Assembly: GCF_001500065.1 (NCBI RefSeq)
Contig: NZ_LQIN01000019.1
Location: 1 to 52,742, forward strand
Source: Mycobacterium sp. IS-3022
Lineage (GTDB): Bacteria; Actinomycetota; Actinomycetes; Mycobacteriales; Mycobacteriaceae
Length of the DNA stretch: 52,742 bases
Reading direction: 5' to 3'
The first letter of the stretch is position 1. Every line of letters begins with the position of its first letter. A program made the translations under genes and the position numbers. The notes under the pieces are model-generated. The model was given only the letters and a program-made list of their open reading frames with translations, was not told the origin of the DNA and ran no database searches. Positions 1-10,670 of the stretch are shown piece by piece.

Positions 1-69
1 ATCTCCACTAAGCCCGGAGGTCCTCCCTTCTCACAGCCAAACCGTCAACAACGTCCCTGCCGAGTACAG

Positions 70-810
70 CTAGTCGCCCGAGCTCTCGGACGGCTCCGAA
101 GTCGCGTCGGCCGGGAGCAGCGATTCCAGTGCGGGGCCGGTGATCCGGCGGAACGCCCGGCGCGGCCGGTTGGCGTCCAGAATGGCCACCTCCAGCGTCG
201 ACGGCCCCAGCGTGCGCTGTTCCGAGCCGCCGTTGCCGTCGGCCTTCAGTGCGTCGACCGCGATCTTCACGGCGTCCTGCAGCCCGGCGTTCTCGGTGTA
301 GGACTCCTTGAGCGCCGCGGTGATCGGATCAGTCGTACCGCCCATCACCACGAAATGCGGTTCGTCAGCGATCGACCCGTCGTAGGTGATGCGGTACATC
401 TCGGGCGGTTTCGTTTCGCCGTAATGGGCGACCTCCGCGACGCACAACTCGACCTCGTAGGGCTTGGCCTGCTCGGTGAAGATGCTGCCGAGCGCCTGCG
501 CATACCTGTTCGCGAGCTGGCGGCCGGTGACGTCCCGACGAGAATAGGCATAGCCCTGGGTGTCGGCGAGCTGAATGCCGCCGCGCCGCAAGCTGTCGAA
601 CTCGTTGAACCGCCCGACGGCCGCGAAACCGACCCTGTCGTAGAGCTCACTGACCTTCTGCAATGAGCGAGACGGGTTCTCGGCGACGAACAGCACGCCG
701 TCGGCGTACGCCAGCGCCACCACGCTGCGTCCCCTGGCGATGCCTTTGCGCGCGAGCTCGGAACGCTCGCGCATCGCCTGCTCGGGCGAGATGAAGTAGG
801 GAAAGCTCAC
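70..810 (-). CDS. prcA: 20S proteasome alpha subunit PrcA
   Basis: This 246-aa protein is the alpha-ring subunit of the actinobacterial 20S proteasome. Alpha rings cap the beta rings and form the gate docked by the Mpa ATPase. The N-terminus ([20 protein letters not shown]) is the typical mycobacterial PrcA gating segment, followed by the alpha-type Ntn fold with [20 protein letters not shown]. The tail is acidic and Ser-rich, as in the family. The GTG start at 808-810 overlaps the prcB stop in a GTGA arrangement, so translation is probably coupled. It is the last gene of the pup-prcB-prcA operon. The assignment is secure from sequence and context. Confidence 0.97.
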   Translation of the reverse strand: MSFPYFISPEQAMRERSELARKGIARGRSVVALAYADGVLFVAENPSRSLQKVSELYDRVGFAAVGRFNEFDSLRRGGIQLADTQGYAYSRRDVTGRQLANRYAQALGSIFTEQAKPYEVELCVAEVAHYGETKPPEMYRITYDGSIADEPHFVVMGGTTDPITAALKESYTENAGLQDAVKIAVDALKADGNGGSEQRTLGPSTLEVAILDANRPRRAFRRITGPALESLLPADATSEPSESSGD

Positions 811-1700
811 GAATCTCCCCGCGCGTCGGTCGAACGGTGGACGGCGTCGGGGCCGAAGGTGTCAGAGCGCGAACGGTTTTCGATCACCTGCCGGGCGAAC
901 TCCGCGATGCGCTCTTCGGACACCTCCTCGGCGCCGTCGGCACCGATGATCACCGCGGTGGGATAGATGCCGCGCACCAGGTCGGGCCCGCCGGTCGCCG
1001 AATCGTCGTCGGCGGCGTCGTACAGCGCCTCGATGGCCACCCGCAGCGCCGAATCCCCATCGGTCACCTGCGAATACAACTTCTTCATCGACGACTTCGC
1101 GAAGATCGAGCCCGACCCCACCGACTGGTAACCTTCTTCCTCGATGTTCCAGCCGCCGGCCGCGTCGAAGGACACGATCCGCCCGGCCGCCTCGGGGTTG
1201 GCGTCGTCGAGGTCGTAGCCCGCGAGCAACGGCAGCGCGACGAACCCCTGCAGGGCCGCGCCGAGGTTGCCGCGCACCATGGTGGCGAGCCGATTGACCT
1301 TGCCGGAGAAGGTCAGCGCGACGCCTTCGAGCTTTTCGTAGTGCTCGAGTTCGACGGCGTAGAGCCGGGCGAACTCGACCGCGATCGCCGCGGTCCCGGC
1401 GATGCCGGTCGCGGTGTAGTCGTCGGTGATGTAGACCTTCTGCACATCTCGGCTGGCGATCATGTTGCCCTGGGTGGCGCGACGGTCACCGGCCATCACC
1501 ACGCCGCCGGGGTACTTCAGCGCGACGATCGTGGTGCCGTGCGGCAGCGCATCCGTGGCGACGGCGTGCTCGTTGACGGGCAGGAGTTCGGGCGCCTGTC
1601 GGCGCAGCAGTTCAGAAAAGGACGACAAGTCCACGGGTACGGAGAAAGCTCCTGGTAGAGGTGTGGGAAAGGCCAGCTGATCGCGGTGCGGCCAGGTCAC
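807..1700 (-). CDS. prcB: 20S proteasome beta subunit PrcB (precursor)
   Basis: This 297-aa protein is the catalytic beta subunit. A propeptide of about 55 residues ends at DALPHG, and cleavage exposes the N-terminal Thr of [19 protein letters not shown], the nucleophile of the Ntn hydrolase. Downstream residues include the conserved GDRRATQGN and the GSGS segment of the beta fold. The length matches mycobacterial PrcB. The GTG start at 1698-1700 overlaps the pup stop (GTGA), and the gene's own stop overlaps the prcA start in the same way, giving a three-gene coupled operon. Assignment is secure. Confidence 0.97.
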   Translation of the reverse strand: MTWPHRDQLAFPTPLPGAFSVPVDLSSFSELLRRQAPELLPVNEHAVATDALPHGTTIVALKYPGGVVMAGDRRATQGNMIASRDVQKVYITDDYTATGIAGTAAIAVEFARLYAVELEHYEKLEGVALTFSGKVNRLATMVRGNLGAALQGFVALPLLAGYDLDDANPEAAGRIVSFDAAGGWNIEEEGYQSVGSGSIFAKSSMKKLYSQVTDGDSALRVAIEALYDAADDDSATGGPDLVRGIYPTAVIIGADGAEEVSEERIAEFARQVIENRSRSDTFGPDAVHRSTDARGDS

Positions 1701-1891
1701 TGTCCACCTTTCTGGACGTACGCGCGGACGAAGTCCTCGGCGTTCTCCTCGAGAACGTCGTCGATCTCGTCCAGCAGGTCGTCGGTTTCCTCAGCCAGCT
1801 TCTCGCGACGCTCCTGCCCGGCGGCCGTGCTGCCGGTGGGGTCGTCGTCATCGCCGCCGCCACCGCCACGCTTGGTCTGCTCCTGAGCCAT
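1697..1891 (-). CDS. pup: Prokaryotic ubiquitin-like protein Pup
   Basis: Pup is a 64-aa, mostly disordered acidic protein that is ligated to substrate lysines and recognised by the coiled coils of Mpa. The sequence starts [13 protein letters not shown], has the helical Mpa-binding region ([20 protein letters not shown]) and ends in Gly-Gly-Gln. A C-terminal Gln means Dop must deamidate it to Glu before ligation. An AGGAGG ribosome binding site lies at 1898-1903, just upstream of the ATG. It is first in the operon with prcB and prcA. The PafA ligase is not in the window. Confidence 0.98.
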   Translation of the reverse strand: MAQEQTKRGGGGGDDDDPTGSTAAGQERREKLAEETDDLLDEIDDVLEENAEDFVRAYVQKGGQ

Positions 1892-1990
1892 CGCTGCCTC
1901 CTGCGTATGTCATCGGCGGCTCACTGCTGCCCGCCGTCACTCCACATTACCGGTCGCCGCGCGGAATTCCTGCGATAGCGCCCTCCCGGG

Positions 1991-2034
1991 GCGGTGGGTG
2001 GGAACGATTCGAGCGGTGGGTGGGAACGATTCGG
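1991..2034. repeat. Two-copy 22-bp tandem repeat between dop and pup
   Basis: Two nearly identical 22-bp units (1991-2012 and 2013-2034) contain GCGGTGGGTGGGAACGATTC and differ only in the last base. A partial third copy (GTGGGTGAGAG) follows to about 2047. The repeat lies in the 161-bp space between the dop stop and the pup start. Its function is unknown; it could be a replication-slippage product or a binding site upstream of the pup operon. Confidence 0.6.
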
Positions 2035-2052
2035 GCCGTGGGTGAGAGCAAT

Positions 2053-3549
2053 CTACGTGGTGAGCTGTTCCACCAGCTCGACGGCGCTGTCCACCGAGTC
2101 CAGCAGCGCCCCGACGTGGGCCTTGCTGCCGCGCAGCGGCTCCAGCGTCGGAATCCGGACGAGCGAATCGCCACCCAGATCGAAGATCACCGAGTCCCAG
2201 CTGGCGGCGGCGATATCGGCCCCGAACCGGCGCAGGCACTCGCCGCGGAAATAGGCGCGGGTGTCGGTCGGCGGGTTGTCGACCGCGTCGAGCACCTGCT
2301 GCTCGGTGATCAGCCGCTTCATCGATCCGCGCGCCACCAGCCGGTTGTACAGGCCCTTGTCCAGCCGAACGTCGGAGTACTGCAGATCGACCAGATGCAG
2401 CCGCGGCGCGGACCAACCCAGGTTCTCCCGGTGTCGGAAGCCTTCGAGCAGCCGCAGTTTGGCGGGCCAGTCCAGCAGCTCCGCACATTCCATCGGGTCG
2501 CGCTCCAGCAGGTCGAGCACATTCGCCCAGGTCTCGACGATGTCGTTGGCGCGGGGGTCCGGGTCGCGGCTGTCCACGAGCTTGGCCACCCGGTCGAGGT
2601 ACATGCGTTGCAGCGCAAGGGCGGTCACTTCGCGGCCGTCGGCCAGTGCGACGGTGGCGCGCAGCGACGGATCGCGGCTGATCACATGGACGGCGTGCAC
2701 GGGCCGGGCCAGCGCGAGATCGCTGAGCTCCATGCCCTCCTCGATCAGATCCAGCACCAGCGCCGTCGCGCCGAGCTTGAGGTACGTCGAGGTCTCGGAC
2801 AAGTTTGCATCGCCGATGATCACGTGCAGCCTGCGGTACTTGTCGGCGTCGGCGTGCGGCTCGTCGCGGGTGTTGATGATGCCGCGCTTGAGCGTCGTCT
2901 CCAGGCCGACCTCGACCTCGATGTAGTCCGCGCGCTGCGACAGCTGGAACCCCGGCTCATCGCCCGAGGGACCGATGCCCACCCGGCCCGAGCCGGTGAT
3001 CACCTGACGCGACACCAGGAACGGGGTCAGGCCCGCGATCACCGCGGAGAACGGGGTCTGCCGGCTCATCAGATAGTTTTCGTGCGACCCGTACGAAGCG
3101 CCCTTGCCGTCCACGTTGTTCTTGTAGAGCTGCAGCTTCACGGCGCCGGGCACGCTTGCGACGTGCCGGGCGGCGGCCTCCATCACCCGTTCACCGGCCT
3201 TGTCCCAGATCACGGCGTCGAGCGGATCGGTGCACTCCGGTGCCGAATACTCCGGATGGGCGTGGTCGACGTACAGCCGCGCGCCGTTGGTGAGGATCAT
3301 GTTCGCCGCGCCGACCTCGTCGGCATCGACCACCGGCGGCGGGCCGGCCGACCGGCTGAGATCGAATCCGCGGGCGTCGCGCAGCGGTGATTCCACCTCA
3401 TAGTCCCAGCGCGTGCGCTTGGCGCGTTGAATCCCGGCGGCGGCGGCGTACGCCAGCACCGCCTGGGTGGACGTGAGAATCGGATTCGCGGTCGGGTCGG
3501 ACGGCGACGAGATGCCGTACTCGACTTCCGTTCCGATAATCCGTTGCAT
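2053..3549 (-). CDS. dop: Pup deamidase/depupylase Dop
   Basis: Dop is a carboxylate-amine ligase-fold enzyme that deamidates the C-terminal Gln of Pup and removes Pup from substrates. The 498-aa protein begins [19 protein letters not shown], with the conserved GTEVEYGI that carries the metal/ATP-binding Glu. It retains the ligase-fold core ([48 protein letters not shown]). The frame is open further upstream, but the ATG at 3549 gives the family N-terminus. It lies directly upstream of pup on the same strand with a 161-bp gap, so it may form a separate unit. Dop was chosen over the related PafA because of the N-terminus and its position next to pup. Confidence 0.95.
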   Translation of the reverse strand: MQRIIGTEVEYGISSPSDPTANPILTSTQAVLAYAAAAGIQRAKRTRWDYEVESPLRDARGFDLSRSAGPPPVVDADEVGAANMILTNGARLYVDHAHPEYSAPECTDPLDAVIWDKAGERVMEAAARHVASVPGAVKLQLYKNNVDGKGASYGSHENYLMSRQTPFSAVIAGLTPFLVSRQVITGSGRVGIGPSGDEPGFQLSQRADYIEVEVGLETTLKRGIINTRDEPHADADKYRRLHVIIGDANLSETSTYLKLGATALVLDLIEEGMELSDLALARPVHAVHVISRDPSLRATVALADGREVTALALQRMYLDRVAKLVDSRDPDPRANDIVETWANVLDLLERDPMECAELLDWPAKLRLLEGFRHRENLGWSAPRLHLVDLQYSDVRLDKGLYNRLVARGSMKRLITEQQVLDAVDNPPTDTRAYFRGECLRRFGADIAAASWDSVIFDLGGDSLVRIPTLEPLRGSKAHVGALLDSVDSAVELVEQLTT

Positions 3550-3589
3550 GTCGCCAAGCGTAGGTGACGGCGCGAAGTAGCCTGCGACC

Positions 3590-4759
3590 GTGCCTTCCGA
3601 TGGGGCGGATCCTTCGATGATCGACGCGGCGCAACGGCGCGCGGCCGACCGCTGGTTCCTCGCGCACGGGCTGCCGGCGGTGCTGCGGCCGGGCCGCCTG
3701 GTGCGCCGGCTGTGGTCCCGGTCGGCGCCGGCCCTGGCAGGATTCGCCGTTCTGATGGCGACCTCCGTGGTGGTCGTGGCGGTGACCGGCAAACATGCCG
3801 TGGACATCGACGGTCGGCCGACGCGTACCGAGTGGTTCGTGCTGGCGCTGCTGGTGCTGGTGCTCCCGGTCGCGGCGGCCGTCGGCTGGTGGGTGTCACG
3901 GATCGTGGCGCAGAGCGGTCGCTTGCTCGCCGCGGCGGGCGCCGTCGCCGTTTCGGTCGTCGGCGCCGTCTTCGGCGGCCCGAGTTCGTACCTGTCGAAC
4001 AATCTGGTCCTGGTGGCGGTTTCCGTCGCAGTCATGTTGGCGCTCACCGCATCCGGTGTCGGCTCGATTCTGGGTTGGGCCGCTCATGTGACGCTGAGCC
4101 ATCTCGCTGCGGCGGGCTCGCTGCTGCTGCGTGCGCTGCCCGTGTTGCTGCTGACCATCCTGGTCTTCTTCAACTCGCCGGTGTGGCTGATGGCGGCGAC
4201 GGTCTCGCGCACCCGGCTGTGGTTGGCACTGTGGTTCCTGGGCGCTGTCGCGGTGGCATTCGTCGTGTCGGTGACAGTCGACCGGATGCGGCCGATGATC
4301 AACGCGGCCGAACCGGACACGCGACACGTCGCGAAGCTGGACGGCACCCCGTTCGCGGCGATGCCGGATCCCGCGGAGGTCAAGCCGCTGGGCCGCGCCG
4401 AGCGGCTGAACGTGTACTTCGTGCTGGCGGTGTCACAACTGGCGCAGATCCTCGTGGTGGCGGTGGTCACGGCGCTGTTGTTCTTCGTACTGGGCTTGAT
4501 TCTGCTTTCCCCCGAACTGCTTGCGGCGTGGACACGCAACGGGTCCAGCGATGGCCGGTTCCTCGGCATGACGATCCCGGTGCCCGAGGCGCTGATCCAG
4601 GTCACGCTGTTTCTCGGCGCGTTGACGTTCATGTACGTCAGCGCGCGGGCGGTCGGCGACGACGCTTACCGCGACCGCTTCGTCACCCCGCTGATCGACG
4701 GGTTACGGCTCACGCTGACAGCCCGCAACCGGTACCGGGCGGCCGTGCCGGCGCGATGA
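3590..4759 (+). CDS. Multi-pass membrane protein (Rv2113-like)
   Basis: This 389-aa integral membrane protein has several hydrophobic segments, near residues 48-66, 84-100, 112-125, 130-150, 165-190, 200-222, 285-315 and 335-355. It has a short basic N-terminus. It diverges from dop across 40 bp, the position that the membrane protein Rv2113 holds in M. tuberculosis as I recall it. I see no catalytic motif. The start is GTG at 3590; an in-frame ATG at 3617 is an alternative. Its function, and any link to pupylation, is unknown. Confidence 0.85.
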   Translation: MPSDGADPSMIDAAQRRAADRWFLAHGLPAVLRPGRLVRRLWSRSAPALAGFAVLMATSVVVVAVTGKHAVDIDGRPTRTEWFVLALLVLVLPVAAAVGWWVSRIVAQSGRLLAAAGAVAVSVVGAVFGGPSSYLSNNLVLVAVSVAVMLALTASGVGSILGWAAHVTLSHLAAAGSLLLRALPVLLLTILVFFNSPVWLMAATVSRTRLWLALWFLGAVAVAFVVSVTVDRMRPMINAAEPDTRHVAKLDGTPFAAMPDPAEVKPLGRAERLNVYFVLAVSQLAQILVVAVVTALLFFVLGLILLSPELLAAWTRNGSSDGRFLGMTIPVPEALIQVTLFLGALTFMYVSARAVGDDAYRDRFVTPLIDGLRLTLTARNRYRAAVPAR

Positions 4760-4798
4760 CCGCACTGACCGTGTGTGCGTCGACTTCTAAACGGAGCC

Positions 4799-5422
4799 CT
4801 ACGCCTGCAGTGAGTAACTGTTGGCCAGATCGTCCTGCGTCACACAGGCGTCCTCGGTGGTGGTGTCCACAACCAGCGGCGATGTGAGCGTGCGCGGTTG
4901 GTAGGACCATCCCGTGGGCAACGAAAGCCGCTCGGCCAGGCCTGCGAGGTCGGTCAAGGACAGCGACGGGTCCACGGTTTGGCTGTAGGTCTGCATGACC
5001 CACCGCCTGCCGTCGGCGTCGACGAGTTCGTAGATCTCACGTCCGGCGTCGAAGGTGAAGACCGCCTTGCGATCCACCCGGTTCAGTTGGTACGGCGCCG
5101 GGTTCATCGCGGCGAGCTTGACGGTGGCTTGCCGCAGCATCTCGATTCCGCCGAAGGCCTTGCGCTCCAACGTGTCTCGACCACGCTTGCCGATACTGCT
5201 CATCAACCAGTACCGCGGGCCGTTCAGCAGTGCGGCGACCGCACCGTTTTCCGCGGCGATGGCTTGCGCGTCGAGTGCATTCCACAGGTCCGCCGGGCAG
5301 TCGTTGAGCGGGAACGTGTTGTACACCGTGGCCTCGGGTCCGGACGGCGTGGAAGCGACGAGCAGCACCTCGCCGTAGCGCTTGCCGAATACGCCGTCGG
5401 TCACCGACAAGTCCCCCGACAT
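4799..5422 (-). CDS. Conserved hypothetical protein downstream of mpa
   Basis: I do not recognise a catalytic family in this 207-aa soluble protein. It has no signal peptide or membrane segment. Notable stretches are RYWLMSSIGKRGRDTLERKAFGG and QLNRVDRKAVFTFDAGREIYELVDADGRRWVMQTYSQ, which look like a beta-rich small-molecule or lipid-binding fold, but that is only an impression. The ATG is 8 bp after the mpa stop on the same strand, so it is almost certainly co-transcribed with mpa. That makes it a candidate accessory protein of the proteasome system. Confidence 0.8.
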   Translation of the reverse strand: MSGDLSVTDGVFGKRYGEVLLVASTPSGPEATVYNTFPLNDCPADLWNALDAQAIAAENGAVAALLNGPRYWLMSSIGKRGRDTLERKAFGGIEMLRQATVKLAAMNPAPYQLNRVDRKAVFTFDAGREIYELVDADGRRWVMQTYSQTVDPSLSLTDLAGLAERLSLPTGWSYQPRTLTSPLVVDTTTEDACVTQDDLANSYSLQA

Positions 5423-5430
5423 GTGGAGAC

Positions 5431-7269
5431 CTACAGGTACTGGCCCAGGTTGCTCTCGGTGTCGATGGCGCGACTGGCCGACGAACTCTTGCCGGTGACC
5501 AGCGTGCGGATGTAGACGATCCGCTCGCCCTTCTTGCCCGAGATCCGTGCCCAGTCATCGGGATTGGTGGTGTTGGGCAAGTCCTCGTTCTCGGCGAACT
5601 CGTCGACGATCGAGTCCAGCAGATGCTGGATCCGCAGCCCTCGCTTGCCGGTCTCCAGCACCGACTTGATCGCGTACTTCTTGGCGCGGTCGACGACGTT
5701 CTGAATCATCGCGCCGGAGTTGAAGTCCTTGAAGTACATGACCTCTTTGTCGCCGTTGGCGTAGGTCACCTCGAGGAAGCGGTTGTCGTCGATCTCGGCG
5801 TACATCCGGTCGACGACCTTCTCGATCATCGCCTTGATGGTCAGCGACCGGTCGCCGCCGAATTCCGCCAGATCGTCTTCGTTGACCGGCAGCTCCTCGG
5901 TGAGGTACTTGCTGAAGATGTCCTGCGCCGCTTCGGCATCCGGCCGTTCGATCTTGATCTTCACGTCGAGTCGGCCGGGCCGCAGGATCGCCGGATCGAT
6001 CATGTCCTCGCGGTTGGACGCGCCGATCACGATGACGTTCTCCAGGCCCTCCACACCGTCGATCTCCGAAAGCAGCTGCGGCACAACCGTCGTCTCCACA
6101 TCCGACGAGACGCCGGTGCCGCGGGTACGGAAGATCGAGTCCATCTCGTCGAAGAACACGATCACCGGCGTGCCTTCGGACGCCTTTTCCCGGGCGCGCT
6201 GGAAGATCAACCGAATATGACGCTCGGTTTCGCCGACGAACTTGTTCAGCAGTTCCGGACCCTTGATGTTGAGGAAGTAGGACTTCGCCTCGCGGGCGTC
6301 GTCGCCCCGGACCTCGGCCATCTTCTTGGCCAGCGAGTTGGCCACCGCCTTGGCGATCAGCGTCTTGCCGCAGCCGGGCGGACCGTAGAGCAGCACACCC
6401 TTGGGTGGACGCAGCGAGTACTCCCGGTACAACTCCTTGTGCAGGAACGGCAGTTCGACCGCGTCGCGGATCTGCTCGATCTGCCGGCCCAGCCCGCCGA
6501 TGTCGTTGTAGCTGACGTCGGGCACCTCTTCGAGCACCAGATCCTCGACCTCGGCCTTGGGAATGCGCTCGAACGCATAACCGGCCTTGGTGTCGACCAG
6601 CAGCGAGTCGCCCGGCCGCAGCTTGCGGGGCCGGCTGTCGTCGAGGTCGTCGTCGTAGCCCTCGGGCAGGTGCTCGGCCGCGACCAGCGGCTCGGCCAGC
6701 CAGACGATGCGCTCCTCGTCGGCATGGCCGACCACCAGTGCGCGGTGCCCGTCGGACAGGATCTCGCGCAGCGTGCTGATTTCGCCCACCGCTTCGAAGT
6801 TGCCGGCCTCGACGACCGTGAGCGCCTCGTTGAGGCGGACGGTCTGGCCCTGTTTGAGCGCCTTGGCGTCGATGTTCGGTGAGCACGTCAGCCGCATCTT
6901 GCGCCCGGAGGTGAACACGTCGACGGTGTCGTCGTCCTGAACGCCCAGCAGCACCCCGTAACCGCTCGGCGGCTGTCCCAGTCGATCGACCTCTTCGCGC
7001 AACGCGAGCAGCTGCTGACGGGCCTCCTTGAGGGTCTCCATGAGTTTGGCGTTGCGGGCGGCGAGTGAGTCGATCCGTGCCTCGAGCTGGTGGACATCTC
7101 GGGCGCTGCGCAAACCGCTCTGCGGGCCGACCGCGTTCTCCAACTGCTCGCGCAGAATTGCGGCCTCGCGGCGGAGCTCCTCGAGCTCGGCCGCGTCCTC
7201 GCTGGACATGCCTGATTCGTGGGTGTCGAAGCCTTCTGGATAGGCTTCAGAACGCTCTGATTCACTCAT
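5431..7269 (-). CDS. mpa: Proteasomal AAA ATPase Mpa (ARC)
   Basis: This 612-aa hexameric unfoldase recruits pupylated proteins and feeds them to the 20S proteasome. An N-terminal coiled coil (about 22-100) for Pup binding is followed by tandem OB domains (about 100-240) and an AAA domain with Walker A GPPGCGKT near residue 296 and Walker [12 protein letters not shown] second-region Arg-rich segment ([17 protein letters not shown]) follows. The protein ends GQYL, the penultimate-Tyr motif that docks into the alpha-ring pockets. A GGAGGGG ribosome binding site precedes the ATG at 7269. The unknown 207-aa gene follows 8 bp downstream. Confidence 0.97.
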   Translation of the reverse strand: MSESERSEAYPEGFDTHESGMSSEDAAELEELRREAAILREQLENAVGPQSGLRSARDVHQLEARIDSLAARNAKLMETLKEARQQLLALREEVDRLGQPPSGYGVLLGVQDDDTVDVFTSGRKMRLTCSPNIDAKALKQGQTVRLNEALTVVEAGNFEAVGEISTLREILSDGHRALVVGHADEERIVWLAEPLVAAEHLPEGYDDDLDDSRPRKLRPGDSLLVDTKAGYAFERIPKAEVEDLVLEEVPDVSYNDIGGLGRQIEQIRDAVELPFLHKELYREYSLRPPKGVLLYGPPGCGKTLIAKAVANSLAKKMAEVRGDDAREAKSYFLNIKGPELLNKFVGETERHIRLIFQRAREKASEGTPVIVFFDEMDSIFRTRGTGVSSDVETTVVPQLLSEIDGVEGLENVIVIGASNREDMIDPAILRPGRLDVKIKIERPDAEAAQDIFSKYLTEELPVNEDDLAEFGGDRSLTIKAMIEKVVDRMYAEIDDNRFLEVTYANGDKEVMYFKDFNSGAMIQNVVDRAKKYAIKSVLETGKRGLRIQHLLDSIVDEFAENEDLPNTTNPDDWARISGKKGERIVYIRTLVTGKSSSASRAIDTESNLGQYL

Positions 7270-7415
7270 GTTGCGCCCCTCCCCGCACCGAGAGTTGGTG
7301 CAGTAACAACATCAACGCTACCGGCGATTCAGCCATTGTGTGCGGTGTAGCAATTCGACACTCCAGCACCACTTGTTAACCTCTCTGCTGAGTTGGGCCC
7401 ATCGAAAGGAAAATC

Positions 7416-7907
7416 GTGACCCTGAAATCCCTCGTTACCGGCGTCGCAGCGGTCGCTGTCGTCGGCGGTGCCGCGGCAGGTGTGACATCCATTGCATCCT
7501 CCAATGTCGCCTCCGCACCGGCCGTCACCCCGGTCGTGTGGGACATTCCGATGCCGCAGACGCCGGCCCCCGAACTCGAAGGGCCGCTGCTGCAGACCCT
7601 GCAGGCGCTCGGCTCGGGCGGCACCTCCGCCGGTAAGGCGCCGTACGTTCAGGGTGGGATCGGGCGGATCGAGGGCCGACTCGCCGACAGCAAGCTTCGC
7701 GAAGCGGCCGCCGAGGGCAAATTCCCGTTGACCTTCTCGGTGGCGAACATCGACCAGAACGGGGCCGTGGTGTCGGCCGACGTGACCGCGACCGCTGCCA
7801 CCGGCGGCACGGCCAGCCAGAACATCCAGTTCGTTCCCGGACCGAGCCCCACCGGCTGGCAGATGTCCAAGCAGTCGCTCATGGCGCTGCTGTCGTCCGT
7901 CGGCTAG
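7416..7907 (+). CDS. Exported MTB12/CFP2-like low-molecular-weight antigen
   Basis: This 163-aa protein resembles the mycobacterial secreted antigen MTB12 (CFP2). It has a signal peptide (MTLKSLVTGVAAVAVVGGAA...GVTSIASS) with a probable cleavage site after an Ala-rich segment near residue 32. The mature domain carries the family pattern YVQGGIGRIEGRLADSKL, then FPLTFSVANI, and ends in a helix with WQMSKQSLMALL. The GTG start at 7416 has AAAGGA 5 bp upstream. It lies divergent from mpa across 146 bp and 7 bp before the next lipoprotein gene, so the two probably form an operon. The family's function is not known. Confidence 0.85.
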   Translation: MTLKSLVTGVAAVAVVGGAAAGVTSIASSNVASAPAVTPVVWDIPMPQTPAPELEGPLLQTLQALGSGGTSAGKAPYVQGGIGRIEGRLADSKLREAAAEGKFPLTFSVANIDQNGAVVSADVTATAATGGTASQNIQFVPGPSPTGWQMSKQSLMALLSSVG

Positions 7908-7914
7908 GAGCCCG

Positions 7915-8454
7915 GTGCACCGCACCACCCGTGCCGCAGTCCTGAGCGCCGTCGCGATCGCGACGGCGCTCGGGCTATGCGCGTGTGGTGCCGACGAGCC
8001 ACCTACCGAGCCGGCACCGGTCGGGCCGCCGACCACCGAGGCGTCGCCGGCGGCGACCGCGCAACCGCCGTCGACGATCGCGCCGCTGCCGCCTCCGAAC
8101 GCGCTCACCGACGTCCTCGCGCGGCTCGCCGACGCCAACATCCCCGGTCCCGACAAGCTCGACCTCGTCGAGAACGCCACACCCGCCGACGCCGCGGCGA
8201 TGGACAAGTTCGCCACCGCCCTGCGCGATGGTGGCTACGCTCCGGCCACCTTCGAGGCGAAGGACCTCTCATGGGCCGACGGCGCGGACGTCGTGCTGGC
8301 GACCATCACCGTCAAGGCCACCGATCCGCAGGCGGGCGACTTCACGTTCCCGATGGAGTTCCGCTTCGCCGACAACCACTGGCAGCTGACGCGCGCAACT
8401 GCCGACGCGCTGCTGCACCTCGGCGAGAATCCCGCGCCCACGCCGACCCCCTGA
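7915..8454 (+). CDS. lppK: Lipoprotein with MTB12-like domain (LppK-like)
   Basis: This 179-aa lipoprotein has a signal peptide ending in the lipobox LCAC, with the lipidated Cys at about position 24. A Pro/Thr-rich linker follows (about 28-65), then a folded domain that echoes its upstream neighbour (NIPGPDKLDLVENATPADAAAMDKF, then FEAKDLSWADG, then HWQLTRATADALLHLG). The GTG start is 7 bp after the preceding stop. The position downstream of mpa matches lppK of M. tuberculosis. The two neighbours look like diverged members of one exported-domain family, one secreted and one lipidated. Confidence 0.8.
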   Translation: MHRTTRAAVLSAVAIATALGLCACGADEPPTEPAPVGPPTTEASPAATAQPPSTIAPLPPPNALTDVLARLADANIPGPDKLDLVENATPADAAAMDKFATALRDGGYAPATFEAKDLSWADGADVVLATITVKATDPQAGDFTFPMEFRFADNHWQLTRATADALLHLGENPAPTPTP

Positions 8455-8461
8455 CCCGTCG

Positions 8462-8755
8462 ATGTGGATCGGCTGGATCGAATTCGACCTCCTGCTGGGC
8501 GACGTGCGGTCGCTGAAACAGAAGCGCTCTGCGATCCGTCCGGTGATCGCCGAACTGCACCGCCGGTTCGCCGTCTCGGCAGCCGAGACCGGCGCTCAGG
8601 ATCTGCATCGCCGCGCGAATGTCGGCGTCGCCCTGGTGGCCGCCGACCGCGGACATGTCGTCGAGGTCCTCGACGCCGCCGAGCGGTTGGTGGCGGCGCG
8701 GCCGGAGATGGAACTGCTTTCTGCACGGCGCGGTCTGCGCCGCAGCACCGACTGA
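8462..8755 (+). CDS. DUF503 family protein
   Basis: This 97-aa protein matches the small DUF503 family (YlxP-like). It has the family opening (WIGWIEFDLLLGDVRSLKQKRS), the Lys/Arg-rich helix (RPVIAELHRRFAVSAAETG) and a beta-strand pair that usually ends in a VAAD...V pattern (VGVALVAADRGHVVEVLDAAERLV). In other bacteria relatives sit near rbfA/infB and may contact ribosome components. The ATG is 7 bp after the lipoprotein stop, so it belongs to the same transcript. Function is unproven. Confidence 0.85.
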   Translation: MWIGWIEFDLLLGDVRSLKQKRSAIRPVIAELHRRFAVSAAETGAQDLHRRANVGVALVAADRGHVVEVLDAAERLVAARPEMELLSARRGLRRSTD

Positions 8756-8772
8756 ACGGACCGAGCGCCGAA

Positions 8773-8821
8773 ACCGACGCTTTGGTCGTTTCCGCGCGCG
8801 GATTTCGACCATTGCGTCGGT
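8773..8821. terminator. Long palindromic bidirectional terminator-like element
   Basis: A nearly symmetric palindrome centred at 8797 has outer arms ACCGACGC (8773-8780) and GCGTCGGT (8814-8821), middle arms TGGTCG (8783-8788) and CGACCA (8806-8811), and a core CCGCGCGCGG (8792-8801). It sits in the 80-bp gap between two convergent genes, DUF503 and trmI. That placement and symmetry suit a terminator for both strands. There is no clear U-tract, which is common in mycobacteria. Confidence 0.6.
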
Positions 8822-8835
8822 CTGGGCGATCGCTA

Positions 8836-9675
<840 letters not shown>

Positions 9676-9743
9676 TCAGCCTGCCAGTTGACCCGCCGCC
9701 GCTGGTGCGCGGGGTTGTCGGGGTTCGGTCCTAGGCTGCCCCT

Positions 9744-10670
9744 ATGACCGACGAGCGAGAAGCCGAAGGCGGATCGCGCATGACCGAGCGTGGTGAGCCG
9801 ACGCGGCGGCGTCCGGCGCTGTCACCCTCGCGGGCCGCCGACTTCAAGCAGTGTCCGCTGCTCTACCGCTTTCGCGCCATCGACCGGCTGCCGGAGCCGG
9901 TGTCGATCGCCCAGGTTCGCGGTTCGGTCGTGCACGCCGCGCTGGAGAAGCTTTATGCGTTGCCCGCCGCGGAACGCGGTCCTGCAACTGCGCTGACGCT
10001 TGTCGACCCGGCCTGGGACACGGTGGTCGCCGAGCAACCAGCCGTCGCCGACGAGTTCGCGCCCGAGGTGCGGGCGGCGCTGCTGGCCGAGGCGCGGGCC
10101 CTGTTGGCCGGCTACTACCGGTTGGAGGACCCCACCCGCTTCGACCCGCAGGGCTGCGAACAGCGTGTCGAGGTCGAGCTCGAGGACGGGACGCTGCTGC
10201 GCGGGTTCGTCGACCGCATCGACGTTGCGCCGACCGGTGAACTGAGGGTGGTCGACTACAAGACCGGCAAGGCGCCGCCGGAGGCTCGGGCGCTGGCCGA
10301 GTTCAAGGCCATGTTTCAGATGAAGTTCTACGCCGTGGCGCTGTTTCGCTCGCGCGGCGTGCTGCCGGCGCGGCTGAGGCTGCTGTACCTGGCCGACGGC
10401 CAGATCCTCGACTACACCCCGGACCTCGAGGAACTGATGAGATTCGAGAAGACCCTGACCGCGATCTGGCAAGCCATCCAGAATGCCGGCGCCACAGGTG
10501 ATTTCCGACCGCATCCGTCGGCGCTGTGCGACTGGTGTGCACACCATGCCCACTGCCCGGTGTTCGGCGGCACACCGCCGCCGTATCCCGGTTGGCCCGA
10601 GGCGCCCGACGAAGGATCGGATTGCGCCGAGGAGCCGGTGTTGAGCGCTACGACGAAGCCCGCGGCGTGA
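9744..10670 (+). CDS. RecB-family PD-(D/E)XK exonuclease-like protein
   Basis: This 308-aa protein has the PDDEXK fold of RecB/Cas4-type nucleases. An N-terminal Cys-containing segment (SRAADFKQCPLLYRFR) is followed by RGSVVHAALEKLY. The catalytic core is RGFVDRIDVAP then LRVVDYKTGK, which carries the DxD/DYKTGK signature. C-terminal Cys residues (CDWCAHHAHCPVF), with the N-terminal Cys, could hold a 4Fe-4S cluster as in AddB/Cas4 relatives. The ATG at 9744 starts the frame; ATG 9780 is an alternative. The stop overlaps the next start as GTGA, so it is coupled to the thioesterase-like gene. No CRISPR array is present. Confidence 0.88.
   Translation: MTDEREAEGGSRMTERGEPTRRRPALSPSRAADFKQCPLLYRFRAIDRLPEPVSIAQVRGSVVHAALEKLYALPAAERGPATALTLVDPAWDTVVAEQPAVADEFAPEVRAALLAEARALLAGYYRLEDPTRFDPQGCEQRVEVELEDGTLLRGFVDRIDVAPTGELRVVDYKTGKAPPEARALAEFKAMFQMKFYAVALFRSRGVLPARLRLLYLADGQILDYTPDLEELMRFEKTLTAIWQAIQNAGATGDFRPHPSALCDWCAHHAHCPVFGGTPPPYPGWPEAPDEGSDCAEEPVLSATTKPAA

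Noticed and set aside
837..1658. 273-codon open frame on the plus strand
   Set aside because: It is antisense to prcB, with no family match and no ribosome binding site. High GC leaves long antisense frames open.
2020..3390. 456-codon plus-strand frame
   Set aside because: It is antisense to dop; the composition is Gln/Arg/His-rich in the way of a shadow frame.
5623..6882. 419-codon plus-strand frame
   Set aside because: It is antisense to mpa and has no recognisable domain.
9744..10670. Cas4-type nuclease of a CRISPR system
   Set aside because: The fold and Cys residues are similar, but there are no repeats or other cas genes; it matches the RecB-like mycobacterial gene next to trmI.
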